Positions 17,186-26,729 of a stretch of DNA of 64,000 nucleotides are shown one piece after another. The translations under genes were made by a program, and so were the position numbers. The notes below the pieces were generated by a model. That model did not search any database, was not told the DNA's origin, and saw nothing but the letters and a program-made list of their open reading frames with translations. Origin of the DNA: DATKUK01 sp035530655 (lineage in GTDB: Bacteria > Planctomycetota > Phycisphaerae > UBA1845 > DATKUK01); NCBI GenBank assembly GCA_035530655.1, contig DATKUK010000067.1:45441-109440 (forward strand). The letters run 5' to 3'. How positions within the stretch are numbered: the first letter of the stretch is position 1; every line of letters begins with the position of its first letter.

Positions 17186-18565
17186 TCAGCGCGGCTGCGG
17201 GGGATGCACTTGGCGGCGGCGAGCCACCCGACCCAGCAGCAACATGCCGATCGCGAGGCCCAACGGCGTGACCGGGCCTGCCGCTCCGCAGCAGGCCGGT
17301 TGGTCGCACGCGTCGCCAATGCCGTCCCCATCGGCGTCGGCCTGGTCGGGGTTGGGCTCGGTGCGGCAGTTGTCGCAGACGTTGCCCACGCCGTCAGAGT
17401 CGGCGTCGGCTTGATCGGCGTTGGCGTCGTCGGGGCAGTTATCGCAGACGTCGCCTACGTCGTCGCCGTCGGCGTCGTCCTGGTCGGCGTTGGCGATAGT
17501 CGGGCAATTGTCATCAGGATCTCCGATGCCGTCGTCGTCGCTGTCGGGGGTCATGAGAAAGCCGCGCGTGTTGCCGCCGATTTCGCCCCAGCCGACGATC
17601 TGACCCAGTTCGTTGATGTCCTCAGCCTGGGCAAGCTCCCAGCCGGAGCCGGACGGCAGGAAATCGTTCAGGTCGGTCATCGTGCTGTTTTCATACACGA
17701 AGGCGTGGTGCGTGCCGCCGGAGATCTCCGACCAGCCGACGATCTGCCCCGCGTTGTTGATGGCTCGTGCCTCGGCATGCACGCCCCCGGCCCCGGTCAG
17801 CACCCCGAGGTCGACCTTGCCCATGGTGGAATGCCACATGGCCGCGTGACGCGCGCCGCCGCTGACCGTAGCATAACCCACGATGTCGCCGTCGTCGTTG
17901 ATGTCCTTGGCTTCGTGATTGCCGCCGCCGAAACCGCCGAGGTCGGTCTTGGCGCCGTCGCTGTAGACGAACGCAAACCTGTCGCCATAGGTGTTCCGCC
18001 AGTACCCAACGATCTGCCCGGAGCTGTTAATCCCGTATGCCCGGTTCGCCTCGCCGCCGATTTCATCGTCCAATTCAGTGATGACACCGCCGCTGTAGAG
18101 GAATGCGCCATATTCCGCGAGTTCCTGGTAGCCGACCACGTCGCCGGCTTCATTGATGTCCTGTGCCCAACTGGGGCCGACAGAAGTGAAAAGGGGGCCG
18201 AGGTTGGTCTTGGCGCCGTCTTCATCGAGGAACGCTTCCGGCATACCGTCCCACGAATGGCCGGCGATTTGCCCTGCATCGTTAATCGCGATGGCCTCGC
18301 CGTCATCGTCCCCGCTCAGCACACCGACTGGGAAGACGAGGCCGTTCTCCCACAGCGCCGGTCGCTGGAGAGCGACGGAGTTCTGAGCCATGCCGACAAC
18401 TTGGCCGGCGTTGTTGATATCGTAGGCCTTGCTGTCGTCGCCGCCGAGTGTGTCCAACTGTGTAATAAGATAGCTTTGAGCCACCGCTGGCGGCGACGCC
18501 GTCAGCACGAGAGACGCAAACGCGATCAGCACAGCAATACTCGCAACAGTCTTGTGGATGCACAT
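17186..18565 (-). CDS. HAF-repeat / TSP3 surface protein with C-terminal anchor
   Basis: 459 residues from the ATG at 18565 (GGGGAGG six bases upstream). A signal peptide covers residues 1-30. About seven HAF-type repeats follow (AYDINNAGQVVG, AIAINDAGQIAG, AYGINSSGQIVG and others), each about 45 residues, likely a beta-propeller-like array. Three thrombospondin type-3 calcium repeats come next (DSDDDGIGDPDDNCPTIANA). The C-terminus is CCGAAGP, a hydrophobic helix (LGLAIGMLLLG) and RVARRR. This Cys/Gly, helix, Arg-cluster tripartite end resembles MYXO-CTERM or GlyGly-CTERM type sorting tags. It is probably an exported, surface-anchored calcium-binding protein. Confidence 0.85.
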   Translation of the reverse strand: MCIHKTVASIAVLIAFASLVLTASPPAVAQSYLITQLDTLGGDDSKAYDINNAGQVVGMAQNSVALQRPALWENGLVFPVGVLSGDDDGEAIAINDAGQIAGHSWDGMPEAFLDEDGAKTNLGPLFTSVGPSWAQDINEAGDVVGYQELAEYGAFLYSGGVITELDDEIGGEANRAYGINSSGQIVGYWRNTYGDRFAFVYSDGAKTDLGGFGGGNHEAKDINDDGDIVGYATVSGGARHAAMWHSTMGKVDLGVLTGAGGVHAEARAINNAGQIVGWSEISGGTHHAFVYENSTMTDLNDFLPSGSGWELAQAEDINELGQIVGWGEIGGNTRGFLMTPDSDDDGIGDPDDNCPTIANADQDDADGDDVGDVCDNCPDDANADQADADSDGVGNVCDNCRTEPNPDQADADGDGIGDACDQPACCGAAGPVTPLGLAIGMLLLGRVARRRQVHPPQPR

Positions 18566-18681
18566 GAGAGACCTCCCCGGGAATTGGCCCGAATTCTGCG
18601 GGATTTTACCGCCAGGTCCCGTGTGGGTGCAAGGTATGGTGTATACGGGGCGCCGCTCGCGGAAACGGGGATAGAATAAGG

Positions 18682-19767
18682 ATGATGAATGCGGGCGACA
18701 GACGGGCTGGCAGAACGGGTCCTGCATTCTGTTGGGGCAGGCCGATCGTGCTGCTGATCGTGGCCTTGGCGGCGACAGGATGCTTCAATGACCCGGTGAG
18801 CGAGCTGGCAGTATGGAGTGAGTTCCTGCCGCCGCAGGAGGTGAGCGGGCAACTGCCTGCGTTGGCCCGGTTCGAGGCCGATCTGTATCTGGCCGTTCAG
18901 CCGGACGAATTGGGGGAAGACTTGCTGGTGTTACTGCGTGAGGCAGAGACGCAAGGCGTAGGCGTTCGGCTGTGGCCTCAGTTGCCGGACCTGGGCATCT
19001 GGGTCAACGAAACCAATGCGGTCGAGTTCGGCGTTTATGTCTTCGAGCTGTTGGAGTGGGCGGCGGCCAACGATGTGTCGATCGAATGGATCATCTTCGA
19101 TCTCGAGCCGTCTTTGGAGTATGCCGAGCAGCTTCGCGGCACGTTTGGTGAGGAGGGGCTGACGGCGGTCCTTGATTTGCTTGCGGCCCATCGCACGCCG
19201 GAAGACTTCGAGGTTGCTCGACTCACCGTCGCCGAGATTGTGGAGCAGTTGCACAGTGTGGACGTTCGGGCCATGACGGTGACGCTGCCGTGGACGATCG
19301 ACGATCTGGCCGACAACGATCCCGACTTGCAGGACATCTTCGACACGCCCCTGGCGGGCATCGGATGGGACAAGGTCAGCGTGATGGCGTATCGGCCTTG
19401 GTTCTCGGACTTTCTGGGCGTACCGCTGTCGCCGGGGTTCGTGGGTAGCTATGCCGCGTCGGTCGCGGCGCGGTTCCCGGGTCGTGCGCAGGTGGCCATC
19501 GGCAACATTTCCTCGCCCGGCCTTCTCTTGCCGCAAGGCTATTCGGATCCGTTCGAGGTGACGCTCGACGTTTCGGCGGCGCGCTCGGCGGGCGTTACCG
19601 ATGTTAGTCTCTACTCGCTCGACGGCATGGTGCTGGCAGGCGGGGCCGAGCGATGGTTGGCGGCTGCGTCGGGGCCGACGCTGGCGCTGAACCAGCCGGA
19701 CCTGCTGACGCTGCTCATGCGGCAGGTCTTCTCCATCTTGGACCAGGCTCTGTCTGTCGCCGAATGA
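18682..19767 (+). CDS. Lipoprotein, possible TIM-barrel glycoside-hydrolase-like fold
   Basis: 361 residues (ATG at 18682 or 18685; AAGG sits directly before the first, GGGGA further up). Lipoprotein signal with LAATGC around residue 34. The mature part alternates beta-like and alpha-like segments: ADLYLAVQPDELGE, GVGVRLWPQLPDLGIWV, VSIEWIIFDLEPSLEYA, VDVRAMTVTLPW, WDKVSVMAYRPWFSDF, AQVAIGNISSPGLLL, GVTDVSLYSLDGMVL. FDLEPS and VMAYRP resemble strands of a GH18-like barrel, but a catalytic DxxDxDxE motif is not seen. The function is not assigned. The gene is convergent with the TadG-like gene, with 22 bp between. Confidence 0.75.
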   Translation: MMNAGDRRAGRTGPAFCWGRPIVLLIVALAATGCFNDPVSELAVWSEFLPPQEVSGQLPALARFEADLYLAVQPDELGEDLLVLLREAETQGVGVRLWPQLPDLGIWVNETNAVEFGVYVFELLEWAAANDVSIEWIIFDLEPSLEYAEQLRGTFGEEGLTAVLDLLAAHRTPEDFEVARLTVAEIVEQLHSVDVRAMTVTLPWTIDDLADNDPDLQDIFDTPLAGIGWDKVSVMAYRPWFSDFLGVPLSPGFVGSYAASVAARFPGRAQVAIGNISSPGLLLPQGYSDPFEVTLDVSAARSAGVTDVSLYSLDGMVLAGGAERWLAAASGPTLALNQPDLLTLLMRQVFSILDQALSVAE

Positions 19768-19789
19768 CTCGGTAGGATAGCGAGTTCCG

Positions 19790-21001
19790 CTACCTCACGA
19801 GAATGGGCGCGACGGTGTCGATTCCGAATATGCTCTTGACCAGATGTTCATCCACGTGGATCACGGAGTCACCGTCGATGTCCAGATGTCGCGCCACGAT
19901 CATCCCGTAGTAGTCGCCGGTGCCCTCGAGAATCACCTGCGAGCCGGGCGCCATCAGGCCGCCGTAGAAACCCGCATTCCCTGACAGATTGACCAGATGG
20001 CCGTCCGAGTAGATGACCAGATTCGGTGGATGCTGGCTGGTGTTGATGATACCACCACCGGTGAACAGCCCGGGACCGGCCAGGTAAATCTCCGTCGGGC
20101 CGCTGACCGTAACCTTGGCCTGGCCGTCGATCGTAAGCGACGTGAAGAAATAGGTTCCGCCCGTCAGCGTCAGGCTGTCGTTACCGGTTACGTAGAGGTT
20201 CCACGGGCTCCCGGCGAACGGGTCGTTGCCCTTGGTCGTCAGCCCGATGGTGGCGTTGTCGTTGTGGTAGGCGGCGGCCTCAAAGTCGGGTTCCTCCACC
20301 GGCGCGAGGGCATCGTGTGGGCCGATAATCCCCGATACGGTGTACGACGTGCCCGCCGGTATGAAGTTGTACCCCCGGCCGTGCATCGCGTCACCGCGGA
20401 TCTCGATACCGCCATTGCTGATGATGTCCTTGCAGCTACACACGTCACCGTTCTGATAGATGTTTCCTATGCCGTAGAGGCCTTCCGTCGAGTCGTAGCT
20501 GTCTGTCACGATGTCGCCGTCGACCGTGACCAGCTCCAACCCCCAGAGGCCCGCACAGAACCCCGCCCCCAGCAGTGCGACCGCGTCTTTCGTTACGCTC
20601 GCTTTTTGGATACCCATCACGCGGGCGAAGAACAGGTCGATGTCGGCGCGACGACCGCTGACCTCGACGGCATTGGGTATGTAGCTGCCGCTTGAGCCCG
20701 GGGTGAACAGGCGGGCGCGGTTATCCCAGTTGCCCAGGACGATGCCGAGTTCTTCCGGCATGACGGGGCTGCCGGCCACCAGGTTTAGGCCACCATAAGT
20801 GGTGGCGCGGTGGTAGACCACTCCCTGGCTCTTCGGCAGGCCGGATGCACCCGCCAGGGCCGAGGAATCGACCGCGTTGCGCAGCTCGGTCGCGGCGGCG
20901 TGGATGTAGCCCATGTCCACCGTAAGAGCCACAAAGCTCAGCAGCACGGTGATGAAGACCACCAGCGCCGGCACGATCGCAGCGCGACGCTGCGGTCCCA
21001 T
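19790..21001 (-). CDS. TadG-like pseudopilin-region protein
   Basis: 403 residues. ATG 21001 is chosen (GCAGGAG about 11 bases upstream, MGPQRRAAIVPALVVF start). The N-terminal transmembrane helix with RAAIVPALVVFITVLLSFVA and the VDSSALAGASGL segment is the TadE/TadG pseudopilin-like signature: a membrane-anchored protein with a long exported C-terminus. The C-terminal 230 residues look like a right-handed beta structure (GDIVTDSYDSTEGLYGIGNI, NLSGNAGFYGGLMAPGSQV), as in the plug/adhesive part of such proteins. No tad ATPase or secretin genes are present in the window. A second gene of the same class lies at 41.8-42.9 kb. Confidence 0.82.
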   Translation of the reverse strand: MGPQRRAAIVPALVVFITVLLSFVALTVDMGYIHAAATELRNAVDSSALAGASGLPKSQGVVYHRATTYGGLNLVAGSPVMPEELGIVLGNWDNRARLFTPGSSGSYIPNAVEVSGRRADIDLFFARVMGIQKASVTKDAVALLGAGFCAGLWGLELVTVDGDIVTDSYDSTEGLYGIGNIYQNGDVCSCKDIISNGGIEIRGDAMHGRGYNFIPAGTSYTVSGIIGPHDALAPVEEPDFEAAAYHNDNATIGLTTKGNDPFAGSPWNLYVTGNDSLTLTGGTYFFTSLTIDGQAKVTVSGPTEIYLAGPGLFTGGGIINTSQHPPNLVIYSDGHLVNLSGNAGFYGGLMAPGSQVILEGTGDYYGMIVARHLDIDGDSVIHVDEHLVKSIFGIDTVAPILVR

Positions 21002-21212
21002 AATGTTTTTTTCTCCTGCAAGCATGCGCGCACCTGCCTTGGAAACTCAATCGGTGTCCACAAATGGATATCCAATACAGAATGTTCGGACGCAAGCCGG
21101 TGGGGATATTTCAGCTCGTCGCGAGGCCGGGATGGGGTCGCAGACTGCAGCACGCCGGCGGACACAGCCAAACCGCGGCGGTGACCAGCGGCGTAAGCCC
21201 GGTGCAAAAGGC

Positions 21213-21947
21213 TTACGGCTTGGCCGCCGCGCGGTGCCCCATATGGTCCTTGACCACCGTGTAATCGGCCGTCGTCACCCGAGCGCTGCCGTTGAGGTCG
21301 TAGCGGGCGTCGGTTCGCTCGCCCATGTGGCCCTTAACCTCGCTGTAGTCGGCCGTCGTCACGCGGGCGCTGTTGTTGGCGTCGCCGCGGAGCGTGCACA
21401 CGTCGAACGCGAACGGCGTCACCGTTGCCCAGCCCGACGCCGAGCGAACGTGGTACCACGTCAGGTCGGGCAGCACCGGACCGCTCTCGGTGGCCTTGAG
21501 CGTCTGGCCCGTCGGATCGCCCGTGTCGTTGGGATCGATCGAATAGCTGAACGAAGCACTCACGTCGTTGTTCGGATCGGCCAGTTCAGTGATAACCAGC
21601 GGATCGCCGCTCGGCGGCAACGTGATGGGCGCGTCGAACGCACACACGATGATGTTGTTCTGCGTCTTGGGCAGCGTGCCATCAGCCGGCGGTTCGGTCG
21701 ATACCAGGACCAGGCTGGCCTTGAGTGCCCAGAAGCCTCCGACCAACTCGAGGTCGCCGCCGCTCATCGCACCTGCATCGGGCTGTCCGATGGTAGCGCT
21801 CAGCTCGAAGTCGCCGCCGGTGCTGGTCATCTGCCCGCCGCCATCGATGGTGTGCCAGCTTAGATCGAGCTCCTGCGCGGCAGCTACCTCCACCACGCAG
21901 GTGCAGGCCACCACGGTCAGCGTGAGCCATGCGTTTCGCTCGCTCAT
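21213..21947 (-). CDS. Secreted protein with C-terminal dockerin
   Basis: 244 residues; GGAG seven bases before the ATG. A signal peptide (LTLTVVACTCVVEVAAAQ) leads into SWHTIDGGGQMTSTGGDFEL...ELVGGFWAL, an N-terminal motif commonly found on planctomycete secreted proteins. A middle Ig-like part with SYSIDPNDTGDPTG follows. The C-terminus is a dockerin pair: RGDANNSARVTTADYSEVKG and DLNGSARVTTADYTVVKDHM. It follows the YadA-like gene by 38 bp on the same strand, so the two are probably one operon. A perfect 8-bp inverted repeat (21192-21217) overlaps the stop codon. The role is likely attachment to a cohesin-bearing partner not in this window. Confidence 0.82.
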   Translation of the reverse strand: MSERNAWLTLTVVACTCVVEVAAAQELDLSWHTIDGGGQMTSTGGDFELSATIGQPDAGAMSGGDLELVGGFWALKASLVLVSTEPPADGTLPKTQNNIIVCAFDAPITLPPSGDPLVITELADPNNDVSASFSYSIDPNDTGDPTGQTLKATESGPVLPDLTWYHVRSASGWATVTPFAFDVCTLRGDANNSARVTTADYSEVKGHMGERTDARYDLNGSARVTTADYTVVKDHMGHRAAAKP

Positions 21948-21985
21948 CTCATGTCTCCTTCAATCGTCGCGGGACGGCAGTTCCG

Positions 21986-24900
21986 TCAATGAACGTTCGT
22001 GTTCAATACCATCGCGGTCGGCTCTGCGGCGGGACGCTCGTGGCCGTCGGCGTCATCCGGTCCTACCCTCGGTCGCAAGCCGTATGCTTCCGGATAGAGG
22101 TACGTGCCGCGCTGCTGGGGGGACTTGGCAACCTCAACCGGGATCCGCTTGGCGTTGGCCCAGGCGTCCTGGCGGATGCCGGTAACTTGCCACGAAACCT
22201 TCATGCCCGCCTCGCCGCCGGCGATGCTGAAGCGGTTGTCGCGGATCTCCTTGGCGATGTAGAGGTTCGGCCCCGGCGCGCCCATCGCCGTAAGCTGGTA
22301 GCGGAAGTCTCGGTTGAGGGCCTCGAACCACTCCGGAAGCTCGACGATCGCCTCGCCGTTCTCGTCAAGCGAGGCCACGCCGTCGTAGACGTTCTTCATG
22401 TCCGGGCTCTCGACGAAGTTGTGATAGAGGTACTTGTTGGCCGGATCGAGCGGATGGTCGATCCGGAACCCGCCGCCCAGTTTGGTCAGGAAGCCCTTTA
22501 CCGTCACCGGACCGTTCAGGTAGGCAGCCTCGCCGCCGGTGCAACTGGCGTATATTGCCGGACTGGAGCCAACGTTGGTGGCGTAGAGAGCGGCATTGCT
22601 GTTGCCGGTGTCGGCCGAGGCGGTGATCTTGACTCCGTCGCCGTCGCCGATGTTGGTCACGTGGATGCCGGCGTAGAAGTTGTTGTTGCTCGATACGTGC
22701 ACGCCGTTGCCGGCGCGGATGTTGAAGGTGTTGGGTCCGCCATCCTGGAAGTCGGCGTCAGTGGCGTCGGCCCAGACGAATGAGCCGTTTGACAGGGCTT
22801 TGGCCCGGCGACCGGCGGCGAAACTGTAGTTGCCCCTCGCTTCGTTGTACTCGCCGCCCGGAACGCTCGCAAAGGCGCCGGCGGCGTCATTCAACTCACC
22901 GCCTGCGACCGTGGCCATAAAACCCTCCGCCGTGTTGCCCCAGCCACCGCCGATCGCAGTGTAGCTGCCGCTGGCTGTGTTAAGGTACCCCCCCGCGATC
23001 GTGGCTGTATCGCCCTCCGCGGTGTTGGAGAGGCCCCCGCCGATGAAGGTTCGGTGTTCCAAGGCACGGTTCCCTACCCCACCGGCAATGACGGCGTGGT
23101 ACCCCTGGGCCTCGTTGGCCTGCCCACCAGCGATCGTTGCATAAGCGGTCGGAAGTGCGTTGGGGTCGTCACTGCCGACACGGTTGTAGTCCCCTCCCCC
23201 GACCGTAGCCCACGCGCCCGAGGCGATGTTGGACTGACCGGCGGCGAAGCTGTAGTCGCCGGTAGACTGGTTGTGGTACCCGCAAGCGAAACTGTAGTCA
23301 CCGCTTGCTTCGTTGTACCTGCCGCCCGCAACGGTCGCGTGCCAGCCGGGAGCCACATTGTAGTAGCCGCCTGTAATACTGGCGCCGAGACCCTCCGCGA
23401 TATTGTTGAAGCCGCCCGCGATTGTCGCGGAATTACCGGATGCGTCGTTCTCCTCGCCGCCGCCAATCGCAGCGTAGCTGCCGTTGGCTGTGTTATAGCA
23501 CCCCCCCGCGATTGTGGCGTTGAAGGCTGCTGCGGTGTTGCTGCTGCCCCCGCCAACTGAAGCTCCATTTTCCAAAGCATCGTTCCATTGACCACCGGCA
23601 ATAGCGGCGTACCACCCTTGTGCCTCGTTACCACGACCACCAGCGATCGTTGCATACGGGGCCGGGAGTGCGTTGGGGTCGTCGCTGCCGACATGGTTGT
23701 AGCAGCCACCGCCGATCGTGCCGTAGATGTGATAGACACGGTTGCTGAGGCCGTCCTCGCCGCCCCCACTGATGGTGGCACCATACGCGCCGTATTCGAC
23801 GCTGTTTCCATTATGTCCGGCAATCACGTTGGGGCTGTTCGGGTCCGCCTCGATGGTCAGCCCGCCGCCGGCGGCGTCGACATGCAAACGCACACCGCCG
23901 GAGGCCCGTACCGAGAACTCGTCCACACCTGTGGATGCAAAATCCGCGTCGGCCGAGTCGGCCCACACGAAGGCGCCATCATGCTCTGCCTTGGCGCGGC
24001 GGCCGGCGGCGAACGAGTGATCCCCGTTGGCCTCGTTTCTGTTGCCGCCGGGAACTGTCGCACTGTCTCCCGTGGCGTAGTTCCAGAGGCCGCCGCCGAT
24101 GGCCGCGTACAGGCCACCCGCCACGTTTTGCAGCCCACCCGCCACGGTGGCAAACGATGCGTCGCCCGGGTCGGGGTCCATGTCCCCCGCCTGGTTGCCC
24201 GCGCCGCCGCCGATCGTGCCGAAGCAGTCTTCGACGTGGTTGATCGCACTGTAGTAGCCCCCGCCGCCGATGGTCGCACCATACACGCCGTTGCCGGCGT
24301 CGCTGGTCAGATGTCCGCCGATCACGTTCGGACTGGTGGCATGCGGCCGGAGTTGAAACACGGGTTCGTTGTTAACCCGTAGCGTCAGACCCATGTTATC
24401 GGTCGTGCCGAGGAAGTTCGTTCCCGCCAGCGTGCCGGCGTTGCCGTGCACGCTCCAGACGCTGTCGGCCGCCGCGGCCGCCGTGGTCTGCACCGAACCG
24501 TCGGGGAACTTGAAGCCATCGGTCGTAGACTGGATCATGCCCGCGACGGTCAGTGGTGAATTCGGATCGTTCGTATTGATTCCAACGCCGCCGTTGGCAC
24601 GGATGATGAACTGGTCGTTGTCGGTGGAAGCAAAATCTACCCCAGTCGAATCCGCCCAGACGAACGAGCCGTCGTGATCGGCCTTGGCCTGACGCCCGGC
24701 GGCGAAGCTGTAGTCGCCCGCCGCCCGGTTGGACATGCCCCCCGCCACGGCGGCTACGTTACCGCCGGCCTCGTTGCCGGCCCCGCCGCCCACGGCGGCC
24801 GCCTGCCCGGCGGCCGTATTGCTGTACCCGCCGCCAATCGCCGCGTCCGGACCCGAGGCGGTGTTGTAGCGCCCGCCGCTCACCGCCGCGTTCGTGCCGC

Positions 24901-26203
24901 CGGCCGTGTTGTGCTCGCCTCCGGCCACCGTGGCCTTCTCGGCCTCGGCCACATTCCACAGGCCCCCGCCCACCGTGGCGTAGACGGCCGTCGCCGGGTC
25001 GGCATCGTCGCTGCCGGCCTTGTTGTTGCCCCCGCCGACTACGCTGCCGTAGTGGTCATACACGTGGTTATTGGTGGTGTACGGGTTGCCCACATCCGAC
25101 GGGCCGCCGCCGGCAATGGTGGCGAAGTCGCCCGCGGCGTCGTTGGTCCAACCGCCGCCCACGTGGCTGTACCAGCCGCTGGCGACGTTCCCCCGACCGC
25201 CGGCAACGGTGCTGTATTGTCCGCCGGCGGTGTTGCTCCAGCCTCCGCCGACGGTGGCGGCGTTCTTGTCCATCACGTCGCCCGCATTGTCGCCGGCCTG
25301 GTTGTTGCCCCCGCCGCCCACCGTGCCGTGGGCATCGGTCACGCGATTGGCCGAGCCGCTGTCACCCCCGCCGCCGATGGTGGCGCCGACCACGCCGGTC
25401 GTCACCTGGTTCTCGGCGTGCCCGCCGATCAGGTTGGCCAGGCCGAAGGCCGTGGGCTCGATCCGCAGGGCGCGTACGTTGTCGACCCGCAGTTCCAGCG
25501 GCGTCGCGTCGGTCGTGCCCAGAAAGTCGCTGTTGGGGTCCGTGCCGCCATTGCCGGCCAACAGCCATGCACTGGCGAGGCCCGTCTCGTCGTCTGCACA
25601 CGTCCACCCGCCGCCGTAGGGGTCCCACTTGGCCACCTGTCCGGTCTGGCAGCCCTGAGGCAGCATGTAATTGGGATCGAGACTGAATGTCTCTGTATCC
25701 AGCAGCAGTCCCGTGCCGGCAGCGTAGGTGGTGTCGTCGTCGGTGTCATCGGCGAAGCCGGCCGGCACGTCGTAGAGCCCACCCCACGGCGAGCCGCCGG
25801 CGTACACGGCATAGGGCGTGGGGGTAAGCGGCTGGCGAGGCCAGAGCGTCACTGGGCCGCCCTCGTCGACGGTCACCGCGATCTGAAGCCATCGCGCCTG
25901 GCCGTCGAATGCACTGGGGCCGAACTGGCCGCCGGCGTTGACCGGCACGGTGAACAGCCCGTCGTCGACCGGCTGGTCGAACACGTCCTGCGTCAGGCCC
26001 ACCTGGCTATTCGGATCGACGCTATTGGGATCATCCCACAGCGAGAACGCCAGGTCGGCCAGACCGTCGAAGGCCACGCCGCCCTGCTTGAGACGGCCCT
26101 GGTAGGTAAAGGCTGTGCCCATCGGCTCGCCACGCACGGCCGGCGGCAGGCCGACCACTAGACACAGCGCACCCGTCACGACGACTCGGATGGTCGTTTT
26201 CAT
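21986..26203 (-). CDS. Giant YadA-head-like repeat surface protein
   Basis: 1405 residues from the ATG at 26203 (AAGGAG seven bases upstream; signal peptide MKTTIRVVVTGALCLVVG). The N-terminal domain (AFTYQGRLKQGGVAFDGLADLAFSLWDDPN) is common in planctomycete and Chloroflexi repeat proteins. The body holds many units of the form ATVGGGxxNxAxGxxA/ATIAGGxxNxA, the left-handed beta-roll of YadA/trimeric autotransporter heads. Three long modules each end in SFAAGRxAKAxxDGSFVWAD. The C-terminus carries LGGGFRIDHPLDPANKYLYH and about 140 further residues, not a YadA beta-barrel anchor. It is likely an exported, possibly trimeric, surface fibre or adhesin whose anchoring mechanism is unclear. It forms an operon with the dockerin gene. 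Confidence 0.88.
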   Translation of the reverse strand: MKTTIRVVVTGALCLVVGLPPAVRGEPMGTAFTYQGRLKQGGVAFDGLADLAFSLWDDPNSVDPNSQVGLTQDVFDQPVDDGLFTVPVNAGGQFGPSAFDGQARWLQIAVTVDEGGPVTLWPRQPLTPTPYAVYAGGSPWGGLYDVPAGFADDTDDDTTYAAGTGLLLDTETFSLDPNYMLPQGCQTGQVAKWDPYGGGWTCADDETGLASAWLLAGNGGTDPNSDFLGTTDATPLELRVDNVRALRIEPTAFGLANLIGGHAENQVTTGVVGATIGGGGDSGSANRVTDAHGTVGGGGNNQAGDNAGDVMDKNAATVGGGWSNTAGGQYSTVAGGRGNVASGWYSHVGGGWTNDAAGDFATIAGGGPSDVGNPYTTNNHVYDHYGSVVGGGNNKAGSDDADPATAVYATVGGGLWNVAEAEKATVAGGEHNTAGGTNAAVSGGRYNTASGPDAAIGGGYSNTAAGQAAAVGGGAGNEAGGNVAAVAGGMSNRAAGDYSFAAGRQAKADHDGSFVWADSTGVDFASTDNDQFIIRANGGVGINTNDPNSPLTVAGMIQSTTDGFKFPDGSVQTTAAAAADSVWSVHGNAGTLAGTNFLGTTDNMGLTLRVNNEPVFQLRPHATSPNVIGGHLTSDAGNGVYGATIGGGGYYSAINHVEDCFGTIGGGAGNQAGDMDPDPGDASFATVAGGLQNVAGGLYAAIGGGLWNYATGDSATVPGGNRNEANGDHSFAAGRRAKAEHDGAFVWADSADADFASTGVDEFSVRASGGVRLHVDAAGGGLTIEADPNSPNVIAGHNGNSVEYGAYGATISGGGEDGLSNRVYHIYGTIGGGCYNHVGSDDPNALPAPYATIAGGRGNEAQGWYAAIAGGQWNDALENGASVGGGSSNTAAAFNATIAGGCYNTANGSYAAIGGGEENDASGNSATIAGGFNNIAEGLGASITGGYYNVAPGWHATVAGGRYNEASGDYSFACGYHNQSTGDYSFAAGQSNIASGAWATVGGGDYNRVGSDDPNALPTAYATIAGGQANEAQGYHAVIAGGVGNRALEHRTFIGGGLSNTAEGDTATIAGGYLNTASGSYTAIGGGWGNTAEGFMATVAGGELNDAAGAFASVPGGEYNEARGNYSFAAGRRAKALSNGSFVWADATDADFQDGGPNTFNIRAGNGVHVSSNNNFYAGIHVTNIGDGDGVKITASADTGNSNAALYATNVGSSPAIYASCTGGEAAYLNGPVTVKGFLTKLGGGFRIDHPLDPANKYLYHNFVESPDMKNVYDGVASLDENGEAIVELPEWFEALNRDFRYQLTAMGAPGPNLYIAKEIRDNRFSIAGGEAGMKVSWQVTGIRQDAWANAKRIPVEVAKSPQQRGTYLYPEAYGLRPRVGPDDADGHERPAAEPTAMVLNTNVH

Positions 26204-26565
26204 GACCCCGCTCCTTGAAATGTACGTCCAACACCCTCCGGCCCGATATATCCGGCCCGGATATGAAAAGAGCACACCTGGTCGGCGGCTCTTATGCTCC
26301 CCGATGAGACGCCGCGTGCCTTGGGCACCCAGTCTCCAGCCGACATCAGCAGCCTACACTTTCGGCCTCGGGTATGCAACCAGGTGGCTGGCCGGGCAGG
26401 AGGCGCCACTGGCGGGTCGCCTGCCGGTGTTCCGGGCCCCGTGACGGCCGCTAGCCGACTTCTTAAGTCCGCTTGAGTACGTGCCGCAGGCTTGTGCTGT
26501 CAAGGTGCGTGCGCAGGGAGCGTGGATGAAAAGCTCACCGCGTTCTGGTTGTCATCCCGAAGAAA

Positions 26566-26698
26566 CAGGTAAGCATGTACGCGCCGCGGCGGGCGCATGC
26601 TACCTGACTTGACATCCGGCGCGATGCCGGCGCATTGGCCGTTAGCCCGTTTGGCTGAGCCGGTCGGCAGAGTACTTACTGCCGAAGGGCTCACGGCC
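26566..26698. other. Series of three strong inverted repeats
   Basis: Hairpin A: CAGGT-a-AGCATG pairs with CATGCT-ACCTG (26566-26577 with 26596-26606). Hairpin B: CCGGC gcgat GCCGG (26616-26630). Hairpin C is three-tiered: GGCCGT/ACGGCC (26637-26642 with 26693-26698), AGCCC/GGGCT (26644-26648 with 26687-26691) and TCGGCAG/CTGCCGA (26664-26670 with 26679-26685). The density is unlike the rest of the window. This could be structured RNA on either strand, or a DNA element; it matches no family that I recognise. Confidence 0.55.
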
Positions 26699-26729
26699 GA
26701 AACAGCCGCGGCCAACCCGGGGCTGGACG

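Noticed and set aside
17204..18679. 491-codon plus-strand frame
   Set aside because: Antisense shadow of the HAF/TSP3 gene caused by its repeats.
21192..21217. 8-bp inverted repeat at the dockerin-gene stop as a terminator
   Set aside because: The stem CGTAAGCC/GGCTTACG is perfect, but no T-run follows on either strand.
24674..26161. 495-codon plus-strand frame rich in VVAPAAHRRV-like repeats
   Set aside because: It mirrors the YadA-like repeats in another frame; the real gene on the minus strand has an SD, signal peptide and domains.
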